Source: Durusdinium trenchii
Lineage: Eukaryota; Sar; Dinophyceae; Suessiales; Symbiodiniaceae
Length of the DNA: 64,000 nucleotides
Assembly: GCA_963970005.1 (NCBI GenBank)
Contig: CAXAMN010025683.1
Coordinates: forward strand, 308,159-372,158
Direction of reading: 5' to 3'
Every line of letters starts with the position of its first letter. Position 1 is the stretch's first letter. Under the pieces are notes generated by a model. The model made no database searches. It was not told the origin of the DNA and saw only the letters and a list, made by a program, of their open reading frames with translations. A program made the translations under genes and the position numbers. Of the stretch, positions 54,601 through 64,000 are shown piece by piece.

Positions 54601-55398
54601 TTCCCATAACCCTGTGCCTGTTACTTGTTCTAAGCCTCCTCCTGGAACTTCATATATTGACTTTGGAGGAATTCCTCTGCACGAGTAGCTGTTGTCTGCT
54701 ACATAGGAATGGGGTGGTGCTTCAACATCTCTGGGCATTGCCATAGCCTGTGGTAGAGGGCGTCTTCTGGGTGCTGGCATAGAGGGCAGGGTCTGTCCAG
54801 GCCATACCAGGCATGGTTGAAAAGACCCTGGACGACCATGTCCAGAATGGGGATCTCTGTGTTCTGTAAGTGCTGTCTGTGTCTTCTCCCTCGCCCACCC
54901 TATGGCCTCTGCCATGTCTTGGAATTGTTCAGTGAATTCCCAGGGCAGGTCAGGGTCAGTGAAATCTACTGCCCATTGGGTATTGTCTGGCGCTGTCCAT
55001 TGGTGCATGTCTGGGGCCTGCCATTGGTTGTCTTTGCGGTAGGCAATGCATGCTGCCAAGGAGCCTTTGACTAGGCTCCAATGGTTGGGTTTGCTGTAGA
55101 GCTGTTTGGCCAAGGCTTGCCAAACTTGGTTGTACATTTTAAGTTGGATCTGGCTCTTCCTCTGAAAAAAGTTTGAAGACCACCAGGAAATTTTCTGTTG
55201 GTATATTGATACCTGGGTCATACTTGGCACTGAAGACTGTTCTGATGGCTGTGTGTAGGCACCCATTGCCCTTTCTGATGGCTCCTGCTTGGCCCACCAT
55301 GACTCTGAGCTTCTGGATCTGGGTCTTGCTGTAGCCCAGAGTTTGGTGCCCAAAGTTGACTGCTGGCATGGTGTTGGTGTAGGTGAACCTCTTGCCAT
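54600..55398 (-). pseudogene. LINE region between reverse transcriptase and RNase H
   Basis: A thumb/connection-like stretch with many Trp and Gln residues (KMYNQVWQALAKQLYSKPNH, FTDPDLPWEFTEQFQDMAEA), followed by a Cys/Pro cluster (CLVWPGQTLPSMPAP) that may be a degenerate metal site. It overlaps the end of the preceding frame. Confidence 0.6.
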
Positions 55399-56345
55399 GT
55401 TTTTTGGGGAGTGCTGTGAGTCTGGTCAGTCTTCTTTTGCCTTTCTGTAATCTGGCTTTTTGGGTGGTGAGTCTCCTGAGTCTGCCTCCTGTGGAGTCAC
55501 ATCCCAAATCTTTGAGAACTCCTTTGATGGCAGGGGAGTTTTTGGGGAGTGCCCCTGTAAGTGCCTTCTTCAGATCATTGGAGCTGACCAGGAAACCTGA
55601 TTTGTGCTTGCTGAGTATGAGATTGAGCTCTCTAAGCCCAACCTTGGCTAGGATTTTGGCCACAAACTGTGGGCTTTGCCAATCATGTCTACTGAGATGC
55701 CATCCACCCAGGAGCTTACCACCAGGCTGGGGTGGATCTGGTAGATCTGGTTGCAGGTTTGCCGCAGGTAGACTTTGGCAAGTGCCACTGAGGAAGGGCA
55801 TCCTGCTATGATGGAAAACGTGGTGTGGAATGGTTGGTCTGCTTGACCTTCTGCGCAAAACCATCTGGGGGCTGCATGTATGACCATGGCATGGTGCATG
55901 ATGACTGGTGGGACATGCAGCTGCTTGCCTGCTGTGATTAATCTTTGTCTGTCCACTGTGTCATAGAAGTGCTTGAGGTCAATGAGGATGGAGCCTTGCT
56001 GAAGCTGTAGGCCTCTGCTGAACTCTGCTGAGAGGTGCCTTTGGAAGAAGATGTCAAGGACTGTGCCTTGGGGCATGGCTTTGTCCCATGGGCAGCTGTC
56101 TTTGACTTGGTGGATCCACTTCTTGAGCAGGTGCAGTCTCTGTAGAAGAAGCTGGTGAGGCAAATAGGCCTTTCATTGTCCAGGGACTTTGGCGATAGTG
56201 CTATCTGGGTGTATGTGGCTTGTGCTGGCCAGTCTCGTGTGGCTTCTATCTGGTGGTGCGCCCAGACAAGGCTTGAGATTGCTTGCTCTGGCCATTGCTG
56301 AAGCTCTTGTACTGTCCATCCATCTGGGCCTGGTTTCTTCTTACC
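55139..56345 (-). pseudogene. LINE reverse transcriptase domain, broken
   Basis: The domain opens with KKKPGPDGWTVQEL (56345) and NERPICLTSFFYRD, shifts near 56165, then shows ILIDLKHFYDTVDRQRLI (motif A with catalytic Asp), IIAGCPSSVALAKVYL (motif B) and SSWVDGISVDMIGK (motif C). Motif C has WVDG where F/YVDD or F/YADD is usual, so the second Asp appears lost. A further shift leads into a basic thumb (GGRLRRLTTQKARLQKGKRR) ending at 55139. Confidence 0.8.
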
Positions 56346-57229
56346 CATGTGCTGCAGGGTGGCCTTGATTTGTGCTGAGCTGATGGGCTTTAATGTTCTG
56401 GCTTCCTGGATGGCTTCTTGCTTAAGAGCTTCCTCTGCTGGGGTGGCTGGTCTGTCTGGAGCTTCTTCCTGCCAGTAGGTTTTCCAGTAGGCTCTTCTGG
56501 CTGCTGGTCTTTGTGCTAGAGGTAGGTTTTGATAAGGTCTGAGGTAGTTTGCCTCATCCTGCTTGATAAAGGCATGTGCTTGCCTTGCCCCTTTTCTCAT
56601 GGCAGTTTCTGCCCATGTGGCAAAGTCTTCCTTCTTCCTTTCCCAAACCTGCTTTTGTAGCCGGTGGCAGGTGGTCTGAAGGAATTCCTCTAGCTTGTCA
56701 TTGAGGAAAGGTCTGTTGCTGAGCATCTGGTTTAGCCCTCTTTGTACCCCTAGCCAACTGAAGCCTTGGCTGTCAGGTGGCCATTGTGGCTGTAGGTGTT
56801 GTGTCTTGCTGCTGATGCTCTTTTGCAGCAGTCCTGCATGCTGAATCTGTTTGCTGTGGAGTGGTCCTTTGAAGAGTCTGTTACAGTCTCTGACCATTCT
56901 GTGCAAACCAGGCCAGTATTGTAGCTGCTTGTCTTGCACTGTCATTTCCTTGATGGCTCTTGGCTGCTGTGGTGCCATGCGCAGTTCAAAGCTGATGCCT
57001 CTGGGTGGTGTATTGTGCACCAGGCTGGTGGATGCTAGCCAGTGTGTGGCCTGTGCTTGGAGTTGCCCAAAGGTTTGGGTGAGCTCCCTGCTTGTGCTCC
57101 TGCTAGGAGTGGGTGGTATTTTGTTGTGGTCAATGTCCTGGCTGTACTGGAAGTGTGACCAGGGCAATCTGGGTCCAAGGCATTGGGTGAGGGGAATCTT
57201 GTCCTCCAGCACCTGGATGTGTGCCTGGC

Positions 57230-57876
57230 TGCCCCCTGTAGTCCAAGTGAACAGGATGCCATAATGTGGTCCCCATGGGACATCATGCTGCACTTGTGCG
57301 GTGATGCAGCCTCTGAGTTCTTTGCTGTGGACTGCATAGTCAAGTTTGTTGCCTGTGGCCAGTGTGGCTTGTTGGGGGCAAAGGATGTGGCCTTTGATTC
57401 TTCTTGGCCAAGTGGTTTCTACCAGCTCTCCTGGTTCACATTTCCAATCTCCCATGAGGAAAAAGGGGAGGTTGTATGTTTGGAGGAGGCTGCCCACTGC
57501 TGTCAAAAGTCTTTGATTGTCCTTCCCCCACTTTGAGGTATAGCACTCCCACTATGACCTCCATGTGCTGTGTTCTGTAGATTGTGGCTGTCCATCTGTG
57601 GTCAAAACTGCCAGGAAGTGCCTCTGATGCTGTGCCTGTCCTGTAGGCCAAGGAGACTCCGCCTGAGGTGCATCCACTGTCCAGTGGTTGTGCTTCCTGT
57701 ATGTATGGCTGCCAGTGATGGTTTGCCCAACCATCCTTGTATTGCTGCCATTGTGGTGCTGCTATATGGTGCTCTGCTATGCCACAGATCTTGACTGCTG
57801 CTGGCAGGGCCCATATGTGCTGTTGTGCTTTCTCACTCCATCTGGTGATGTTGGCAAAGTAAATATGCAGCTCCTT
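57230..57876 (-). pseudogene. LINE AP-type endonuclease domain, broken
   Basis: KELHIYFANITRW supplies the N-terminal Asn, GIAEHHIAAPQW the catalytic Glu, and SGGVSLAYRTG the core strand. After a frame change near 57500 come FFLMGDWKCEPGEL (the GDWN-like Asp), NKLDYAVHS and GPHYGILFTW with the terminal His. The enzyme would nick target DNA to prime reverse transcription. Confidence 0.75.
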
Positions 57877-57928
57877 TGCCTGAGCTGTGTGTGCTGGCAA
57901 ATCTGCTAGGGGTGGGCAGCTGCTGCTG

Positions 57929-58570
57929 CTACCCTGTGAAAGTGCCTTGCTCCATGTATGCATCTGGGTTGCCTGGCTCGTAGTACTGCGGTGGCTGGAT
58001 GTTGGTCTTTCTCTTCTTTTGACCTGCATCTTCCAGGACCCTGACCATTGTGTGTAGCAGCCTTTGCTTGTCATCTGTGGTGACTTTGCTGCCCAGCTGA
58101 GAGACCAATGCATGGAAGGTCTCCATTTGGTGCTGGATCTCTGGATTGCCTGAGGGGATTTCTGGTGGCTCCTGTGTGTCCATGCTGGTGCCTTGTCCTT
58201 TGGGTTGCAGGACAATCTGTGCATAGTGCTGGGAGATTTCTTCCATGTCCTGGTGGCATGTCTGTAGCCTGTCCAGGAGCTGCTCCTTTGCTGCCGCCAC
58301 TTGTGCCAATTGCTTCTGCAAATTGGTCTCCCTCTGCTCCAGTTGGAGCTTTTTCTGGCCCAGTGCTCTGAGCTGGCCACTGGTGGTCTTGAACTTGTAG
58401 GCCACATAGGTGGGATCTGTGAGGTCTGGTTCTTCTGCCATTTGTTGCACTCCCATCTCCTTGAAGGCCTCTTGGACCTCTGGTGAGAAGGTGCCCCAAT
58501 GCTTCTGGACCAGTCCTGTGACTGCTGATTCCCATTTGGCCAGTGCCTCTGGGTCTGATTCTGTGTGTGT
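57929..58570 (-). CDS. LINE ORF1-like coiled-coil region
   Basis: The frame containing SDPEALAKWESAVTGLVQKH (about 58570) runs to 57929. It carries a long coiled coil near 58370-58200 (LRALGQKKLQLEQRETNLQK, AAKEQLLDRLQTCHQDMEEI), a region with VTTDDKQRLLHTMVRVLEDA, and a basic end. It resembles the trimer-forming part of LINE ORF1 proteins, but I see no RRM or zinc knuckle. A longer frame over the same bases (58869-57436) is out of register here and only becomes the real one at the endonuclease. Confidence 0.55.
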   Translation of the reverse strand, partial: THTESDPEALAKWESAVTGLVQKHWGTFSPEVQEAFKEMGVQQMAEEPDLTDPTYVAYKFKTTSGQLRALGQKKLQLEQRETNLQKQLAQVAAAKEQLLDRLQTCHQDMEEISQHYAQIVLQPKGQGTSMDTQEPPEIPSGNPEIQHQMETFHALVSQLGSKVTTDDKQRLLHTMVRVLEDAGQKKRKTNIQPPQYYEPGNPDAYMEQGTFTG

Positions 58571-58869
58571 GCTGTTGGTTCTTCTGGAGCTTCTGGAGGA
58601 GGGTGCTTGCCAGGAGGTGTCTGACCAGTCTGCTTCCAGTTGGGCATGGTTTGCTCTGATCCACTGTTGGTATTGCCAGTCCTCATCTGTGATGCTGGTG
58701 TGTCTGGTTCTCCCTTGGTGTGCTCTTGGTGGGCTCCAGGATGGAGCTGCATTGCCTGGGCTAAGGTGCCTGGGGATTCATGGTGTGCCACAATGACAGT
58801 AGGGTCTGTTTGGCACCCTGTTAGCCCAAATCCAATTACCACAGCCACAAACCATGTAAGCCTTGCCAT
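58571..58869 (-). other. LINE 5' region with weak coding potential
   Basis: The open frame begins MARLTWFVAVVIGFGLTGC, hydrophobic and signal-like, followed by a Gln/Thr/Pro-rich stretch. I treat the start as chance or a 5' untranslated region. Confidence 0.3.
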
Positions 58870-58899
58870 GGGACATAGTGGATCTACCTTACCTGGATG

Positions 58900-61800
58900 T
58901 CACTGTATACAGGCAGACACCCCAGAGCCAATTTTCTTGAGCCAAAGTCCACAAGTTCCTGCCCCATCCCAAATCCTGACCATTCCGACTTCTTGGGGGT
59001 CCTGACCCATCCATTCCCTGCCACCCCAGCACCATCCCCGGGGGCTTTGGCTCGGTCCCACCGAGTCACTAGCGCTCATGCCACGCGGTCGTCAGGGTCG
59101 GCCAGAGGAGGTCGCACCGTGTGCGCGCAGTGCGGGGGTGTCAAATGAAGCCATGTCCATGCGTCAGTGTCCATGCGTCAGCTTCTTTGACCCAAAAGCT
59201 GTTCGCTGTGTTGAATGTTCACTCCTAGTTTTGCAGGTGGGACATGGTGGGACCCAAACTTGTTAGAACAACGATTCGTCGAACACATTCACAGATTCTT
59301 GATGAAGCAGGGGATTGGGCGGCAGTGAGTCAGGGTTTGTGGGAATGAAAACCAAACCACTCACTAACAGCTCGGGAATGCTTCATCAACAAGACCAGCC
59401 TCCAGCTTCGACTTGTTCTTGGAAGCTATAGTCGATCAGTGGGCATGTCTTCCTGCGAACCTCGTGTGTTTCTCCTCCCGAAGCTATGTGGATTCTTGCC
59501 GTCTGGTCTGGAGCCGGCCCACCGCGGGAGGTCTCGCGCGGTCTCCCAGTCCAGGGCTGGGACGAACAGTTGACCATTGGGATCTTGGAAATCTGACAGA
59601 GACGAGGTCCAAATAGGTAAAAATAGCTCAACAAATAGAAGACTGAGACCCTGAAGAAAGAGGCAGTCGTCCAATTCCAAAAACCTGGAGAGCTTTCGAC
59701 AGTCGTCCAAACTAATTAGTCCAAATTATAGAGGATCGGCTTAGATCATATTTCATAATTTAAGCAGTGGACATGGGACTCAGGATGGTGTGATAGTTTA
59801 TAACTAATTATAGACAGCAACAGGCAACAGATCAGCATTTACAGATTTCTTGCCAAGACAGCCCTGTGGATTTCTGTAGACTGTAGATGTAAATATGCTG
59901 GCGTCTTCACTCCCACACCTGACACCCACAAAAGTGCCCCACTACTGAACAGCGGTCTGGGCATCGAAAGCGAATCTGCTTCTTCGCAGCCAAACGCATC
60001 AAAAACTGTTCATAAATGTTCATAGTGTTCGCAGCCTTGGCCCGGTGCCCGGGTGCCGGCCGCTGTGCTGTTTTGACCGCGTCCTGTGTGGTCTGCCCCA
60101 CGTTGCGTCTCGGGTTAAGGTGCACCAATTCCCATTTGGGTCGCTTGGACAAACAAGACAACAATTCAACGAGTCAAACAGGCCTCGCATTGGTGACATC
60201 CCTCTGGAGCAGGCTTGCAGGTTTTCTTCAACAAGCTTCTCATAGTAGGATATGTTCAATTGCATTACACAGCAACATGCCCAACATCCAGCCCTAATGG
60301 ATCTTATGTGTTGTATGGCGAGGGTAAACAATGCCTGGCCCGTATCTACGTGACAATAATATCCGGAAACATTTGGCTTTCATCGAAGTGACGCTGCATG
60401 ACGCTTGCTGTGGACAGAGGAGAGTCGAGAAAAACTGAAACCTTGAGCTTCTGTCGATCGTTGTCTTGATAAGGCTAATTGGGGGCGATCGCCTGACAGA
60501 CCCTCCACCAAGTTTCGGAAGACGCATTGAAGAGGTGGGCTTCTTGTTTTACCAAAAATCTGGAAGGAATTTTCCCTGGCAACATTTGAGCACTTCAACG
60601 GCTGCCAAATGCTTCTCTTGGACTAACGGCGGCATCCCATCATCCGAGGCTCCTTTAGGAGACCCGGAGTGAAGAATGTGTTCACTCGGTGGGTGATGCG
60701 AGTTGGACAAATCCGAAGAAGCCATTCCAATACGTCTTTCCAATTGTTGACCCTTCTCTTCTTTGCCTTTAGAGCTTCCTCTGAGTATGAAAGGATCCCC
60801 CACGACCCTATACTCTACGTACAGCTACGCAGCTACAGTATACATACGTCATACGTCGATTGGAGACCTCCCTTGAACCTCCCATGCTTCGGAAAGCGCT
60901 CTTGGGCGATGGACCGCTTCAAGACGCCGAGACCATCGAGACCGAGAGCCCGAGACGAGGCCGTGACGCTTCGCTTTCTCCCCGGTGACGCTCCGGAGGT
61001 CACTGAGAAATGTCCTCGTTAAAAACATATGTGATATAAACATATATACATATATATATATATAATGCATATATATTCAGTCAGTTGGAGACATGACCTC
61101 GAACAGCCGGGAGTAGCATTCTCAAGACTGGGTGGACACTTGAACGTAAACTACTGTCATATTTATGATCATTCCAAGCAACCTGGATCTCTTGGACATT
61201 TTTCTGAGCCCAAATGGCCCAACAAAGGCCCAACCCGCACGCCCAGCTGGTCGCCGGACGGCCCAAATCACGCCTCCCGGCTCCAGATGTTCAACGAAGA
61301 GCCACGGTGTCACGAAGCATGCACGTCGAAAGATCCGCGGTGGGCCGAATTGGTCAGCCGAATTGGGTGGCCAATGGTGGCCGTTCTGTTCTTTTTTAGA
61401 TTTCATGATGCAGCCTTTGGTGAAAAAAAGACCTTCCAGTAAAACGTCAGGCCTGAAGCATGTTTGACGTCACCTGACCCACCAGATAGCAGCAGTGCCG
61501 CCATCAAAATGCGAATCGACTCTGCACGGGTCGTGCGAAAAGGAATGGAAAGAGTTGCGAAAACATGGCACCAGGTTATCAATGGGGTAAACGGTAAACG
61601 TATCTACCATACAAAAATAAATATCACACAATCTATAGCCCGTTCATGGTGCATAGAAAAAGATGCAAAACAGGTGCATCAATGATCAATGCTATGCTAT
61701 GAACATATAATATCATATATGAACATATTCCAGTCCCATCGGATTTCTGGGCTAACAAACACCTTGCTTACGTAATAGCTTGGTCCCTCCGTGTTCGACC

Positions 61801-62995
61801 CCCGTAGAGGTCCGACGTTTTTTCGGACACCTATATAGGCAAGACAGGCAGTCACCGGTCCGAACCGGGTTTGCAGCATGCCCATTGTCAGGGGCAGGAG
61901 ATGTCAGGGTACCCAATCAAACAAACTTGGTCTATGTTCAGTTAATTTTTCAATTCCCTAGCTCAAAGTCTGGATGAAATGCTCCTTGATTCAAACACTT
62001 CCCCTAATTTCAGCGAAACTTTAAACATGTCTTGACCACGGACCTGCTCTGCCACGGTGTCTGACCAGTGGCTCTGAGGAATTAAGCCTTAAGCGCTTCG
62101 CTCTTGGAGCGATGCCTTGGCAACGTCAGGGGCTGCGCGGGGGCTCCGGAGAAAGCGACACGCCGGCATGGGCCGCGGCCGTGAGAGGTGAGGTGAAAAG
62201 AACGCCGTCAAAACCCGGCTTGCACAGTCCGACTGCCGCGCTTCAGTGCCCCAAAATCGGTCTCGTTCAGTAGGTCTCAACATGTCTCAAAAACAAAAAA
62301 CACACGGCGATTTCTGAGCTGCGTCTCGAGATAAGTTTTGTGTAGAACAAAGCACGGGCTCACGAGACATGAAACTCACCCCCCGTGGAGCAGCACAACT
62401 CTTCACGGAAAATATTGCCCCTCTCGAGCTGTCAAACGCCCAAGGAAACCACGGACTGTTTGCCCAGACACCTCTCCTGGCAACGGTGGAAAGGCTTAGG
62501 TTTTAGCAACTCTCAGCTGGTTGTAATGTGCGTTACTTTTACTTCATTGGTGACCGTTATATACCAAAAAACACAACCTTGGATCGTTACGGAAAAACGA
62601 TAAAAAATTTGTTGTTTATATAATCTGTTCTGGCCAGCTCTTCCATGCTCTGCCATGATGACAAGCGGCCACGGATCTTGGAAACCTTCTTTATCGAACA
62701 TCGGTTCAACCCATCGATCAGGGGATGGATCCATGAACGAATCCGACCACATGGCACTATTGTTGCCCCTAACAGGTCGATCAATCTCTGAAAACCTCTT
62801 ACGATCAAACAAACCAGCGAAACCAAACCCATGCCTTGGGCGGTAGAAACGACCGAAGCCAGGTGCCCAGCTAGACTTATGGTCGCCGGACCCAGGCTAA
62901 CTCTGTGAATGTTGAAAATAGTGAAAATAACCTGATAGAACCCACGACCCCGAATGCAGTCACTTTGTATAGAAGCGTAGCACTCAAAGCGTTCT
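58900..62995. other. Non-coding stretch, nothing recognised
   Basis: Only short frames on both strands. AT-rich simple sequence lies at 61028-61075. A GC-rich patch at 60900-61010 and another at 61200-61400 are open in several frames but show no recognisable domain. Confidence 0.4.
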
Positions 62996-62998
62996 TGT

Positions 62999-63676
62999 TT
63001 GGACACTCTTGCTGCTTCACACTCTTGCTGGACACTCTTGACACGACACTCTTGCTAGATAATCTTTCTTGACACTTTCTCTTGACACTCTTGCTTGACA
63101 CTCTTGCTTGACATTCTTGCTGGACACTCTTGCTTGACACTCTGCTAGACACTCTTGCTGGACACTCTTGCCTGACACTCTCTCTTGACACTCTTTGCTA
63201 GACAATCTTTCTTGACACTCTTTGCTAGGCACTCTATCTTGACCCTCTTTGCTAGACACTCTTGCTTGACACGTTTGCTGGGCACTCTTTGCTAGACACT
63301 CTTGCTTGACACATTTGCTGGGCACTCTTGCTGGACACTCTTTGCTAGACATTCTTGCTAGACACTCTTGCTTGACACTCTTTCTTGACACTCTTTGCTA
63401 GACACTCTTTCTTGACACTCTTGCGTGACACTCTATCTTGACACTCTTTGCTTTCTTGACACTCTTTGCTTGACACTCTGCTAGACACTCTTGCTGGACA
63501 CTCTTGACAGGACACTCTTGCGTGACACTCTTTCTTGACACTCTTTGCTTTCTTGACACTCTTTGCTTGACACTCTGCTAGACACTCTTGCTTGACACTC
63601 TTGCTGGGCACTCTTTGCTAGGCACTCTTGCTGGACACTCTTCCAGGACACTCTGCTAGACACTCTTGCTGGACAT
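62999..63676. repeat. GACACTCTTGCTT minisatellite array
   Basis: About 45 short units of 12-17 bp built on GACACTCTTGCT with variants GACACTCTTTGCTA and GACACTCTTTCTT. Open frames across it (runs such as ARVSSKSVKQECQ) follow from the repeat and are not genes. Confidence 0.95.
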
Positions 63677-64000
63677 AAGCTTGCAAAACCAACATTACGC
63701 ACGAGACTTTCACCAAAAGTGACAATCCAAGCTTCCAAAACGAGCATTTTCCACGAGACTATCACCAAAAGTGACAAGCAAAGCTTCCAAAACGAGCATT
63801 TTCCACGAGACTATCACCAAAAGTAGCAATCCAAGCTTCCAAAACGAACATTTTCCACGAGACTTTCAGCAAAAGTGACAATCCAAGCTTGCAAAACGAG
63901 CATTTTGCACGAGACTTTCACCAAAAGTGACAAGCAAAGCTTCCAAAAAGAACATTTTCCACGAGACTTTCACCAAAAGTGACGAGTAAAGCTTCCAAAA
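63677..64000. repeat. 52-bp tandem repeat, at least 6 units, continues past the window
   Basis: Units start AAGCTTCCAAAACGAGCATT at 63677, 63729, 63781, 63833, 63885 and 63937, an exact 52-bp period with a few substitutions per unit. The array directly follows the GACACTCTTGC array. Confidence 0.95.

Larger units (their letters stand above)
53560..58890 (-). mobile_element. LINE-type non-LTR retrotransposon, defective
   Basis: On the minus strand the order is coiled-coil ORF1-like part, AP-type endonuclease, reverse transcriptase, RNase H, Cys/His tail. That is the layout of an APE-class LINE with RNase H. The coding text crosses frames near 57920, 57500, 56165, 55680, 55390 and 54570, so the element is dead. 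A run of eight A on the minus strand (53566-53573) about 45 bases past the last stop may be the remnant of the tail. No target-site duplication is visible. Its ends are approximate. Confidence 0.85.

Noticed and set aside
58800-58869. Bacterial-type lipoprotein signal (VAVVIGFGLTGC)
   Set aside because: It lies at the chance start of the LINE frame; the context is eukaryotic and no mature lipoprotein follows.
57436-58869. A single 477-residue LINE ORF1
   Set aside because: The middle of that frame is a Trp/Ser/Arg-rich shadow. A different frame carries the coiled coil at 58570-57929, so the long frame is real only in its endonuclease part.
62877-63777. Long Ser/Val/Gln-rich frames across the GACACTCTTGC array
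   Set aside because: Produced by the minisatellite; several frames are open at once, and the sequence has no non-repeat part.

Overview
The window looks like a piece of a dinoflagellate nuclear genome, most likely Symbiodiniaceae. This is an inference. It rests on very low coding density, copia-type retroelement proteins whose wording resembles those I know from dinoflagellates (Gly/Lys-rich gag tail, methyltransferase-like domain, HVDD reverse transcriptase), many minisatellites and AT microsatellites, and exon-like islands bounded by AG|G or GC-type splice signals. There is no rRNA, tRNA, CRISPR array, bacterial operon or intact host gene.

Layout. 1.3-2.4 kb: decayed coding DNA on the minus strand. 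2.4-11.2 kb: an almost complete but frame-broken Ty1/copia element on the minus strand, with short LTRs (98 and 102 bp). In order it carries gag, a Gly/Lys-rich basic region, a protease-like motif, a cytosine-methyltransferase-like domain, integrase, reverse transcriptase, RNase H and an extra membrane plus Cys/His C-terminal domain. 11.2-35.9 kb: mostly non-coding, with exon-like islands (EF-hand at 13.0-13.3, membrane segments at 21.1 and 26.2, others at 20.2, 28.1 and 34.2), a 100-bp foldback at 23.8 kb and a pair of inverted 14-bp minisatellite arrays at 28.5-29.1 kb. 35.98-39.93 kb: a five-unit tandem array of a structured repeat. 39.9-43.6 kb: a candidate multi-exon host gene of unknown function on the minus strand. 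44-53.5 kb: non-coding DNA with dispersed minisatellites and a 28-bp perfect palindrome. 53.6-58.9 kb: a frame-broken LINE on the minus strand (coiled-coil ORF1-like part, AP-type endonuclease, reverse transcriptase, RNase H, Cys/His tail). 59-63 kb: nothing recognisable. 63.0-64.0 kb: two adjoining tandem arrays that run off the end.

The most unusual signal is in the 36-40 kb array. Every unit carries a domain of about 90 nt built from an enclosing stem, an 8-bp hairpin with a CGTC loop, and two interleaved stems in the order A-B-A'-B'. Two sub-families have almost completely different stem sequences, yet keep base pairing, stem lengths and the unpaired CTTCGTT linker. That is compensatory covariation visible inside this one window, so the structure itself appears to be selected. 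I cannot assign it to a known RNA class.

Every coding signal I find credible, in mobile elements and exon-like islands alike, is on the minus strand, which fits the unidirectional gene arrangement known for dinoflagellates. Exon calls were made by eye and are tentative.
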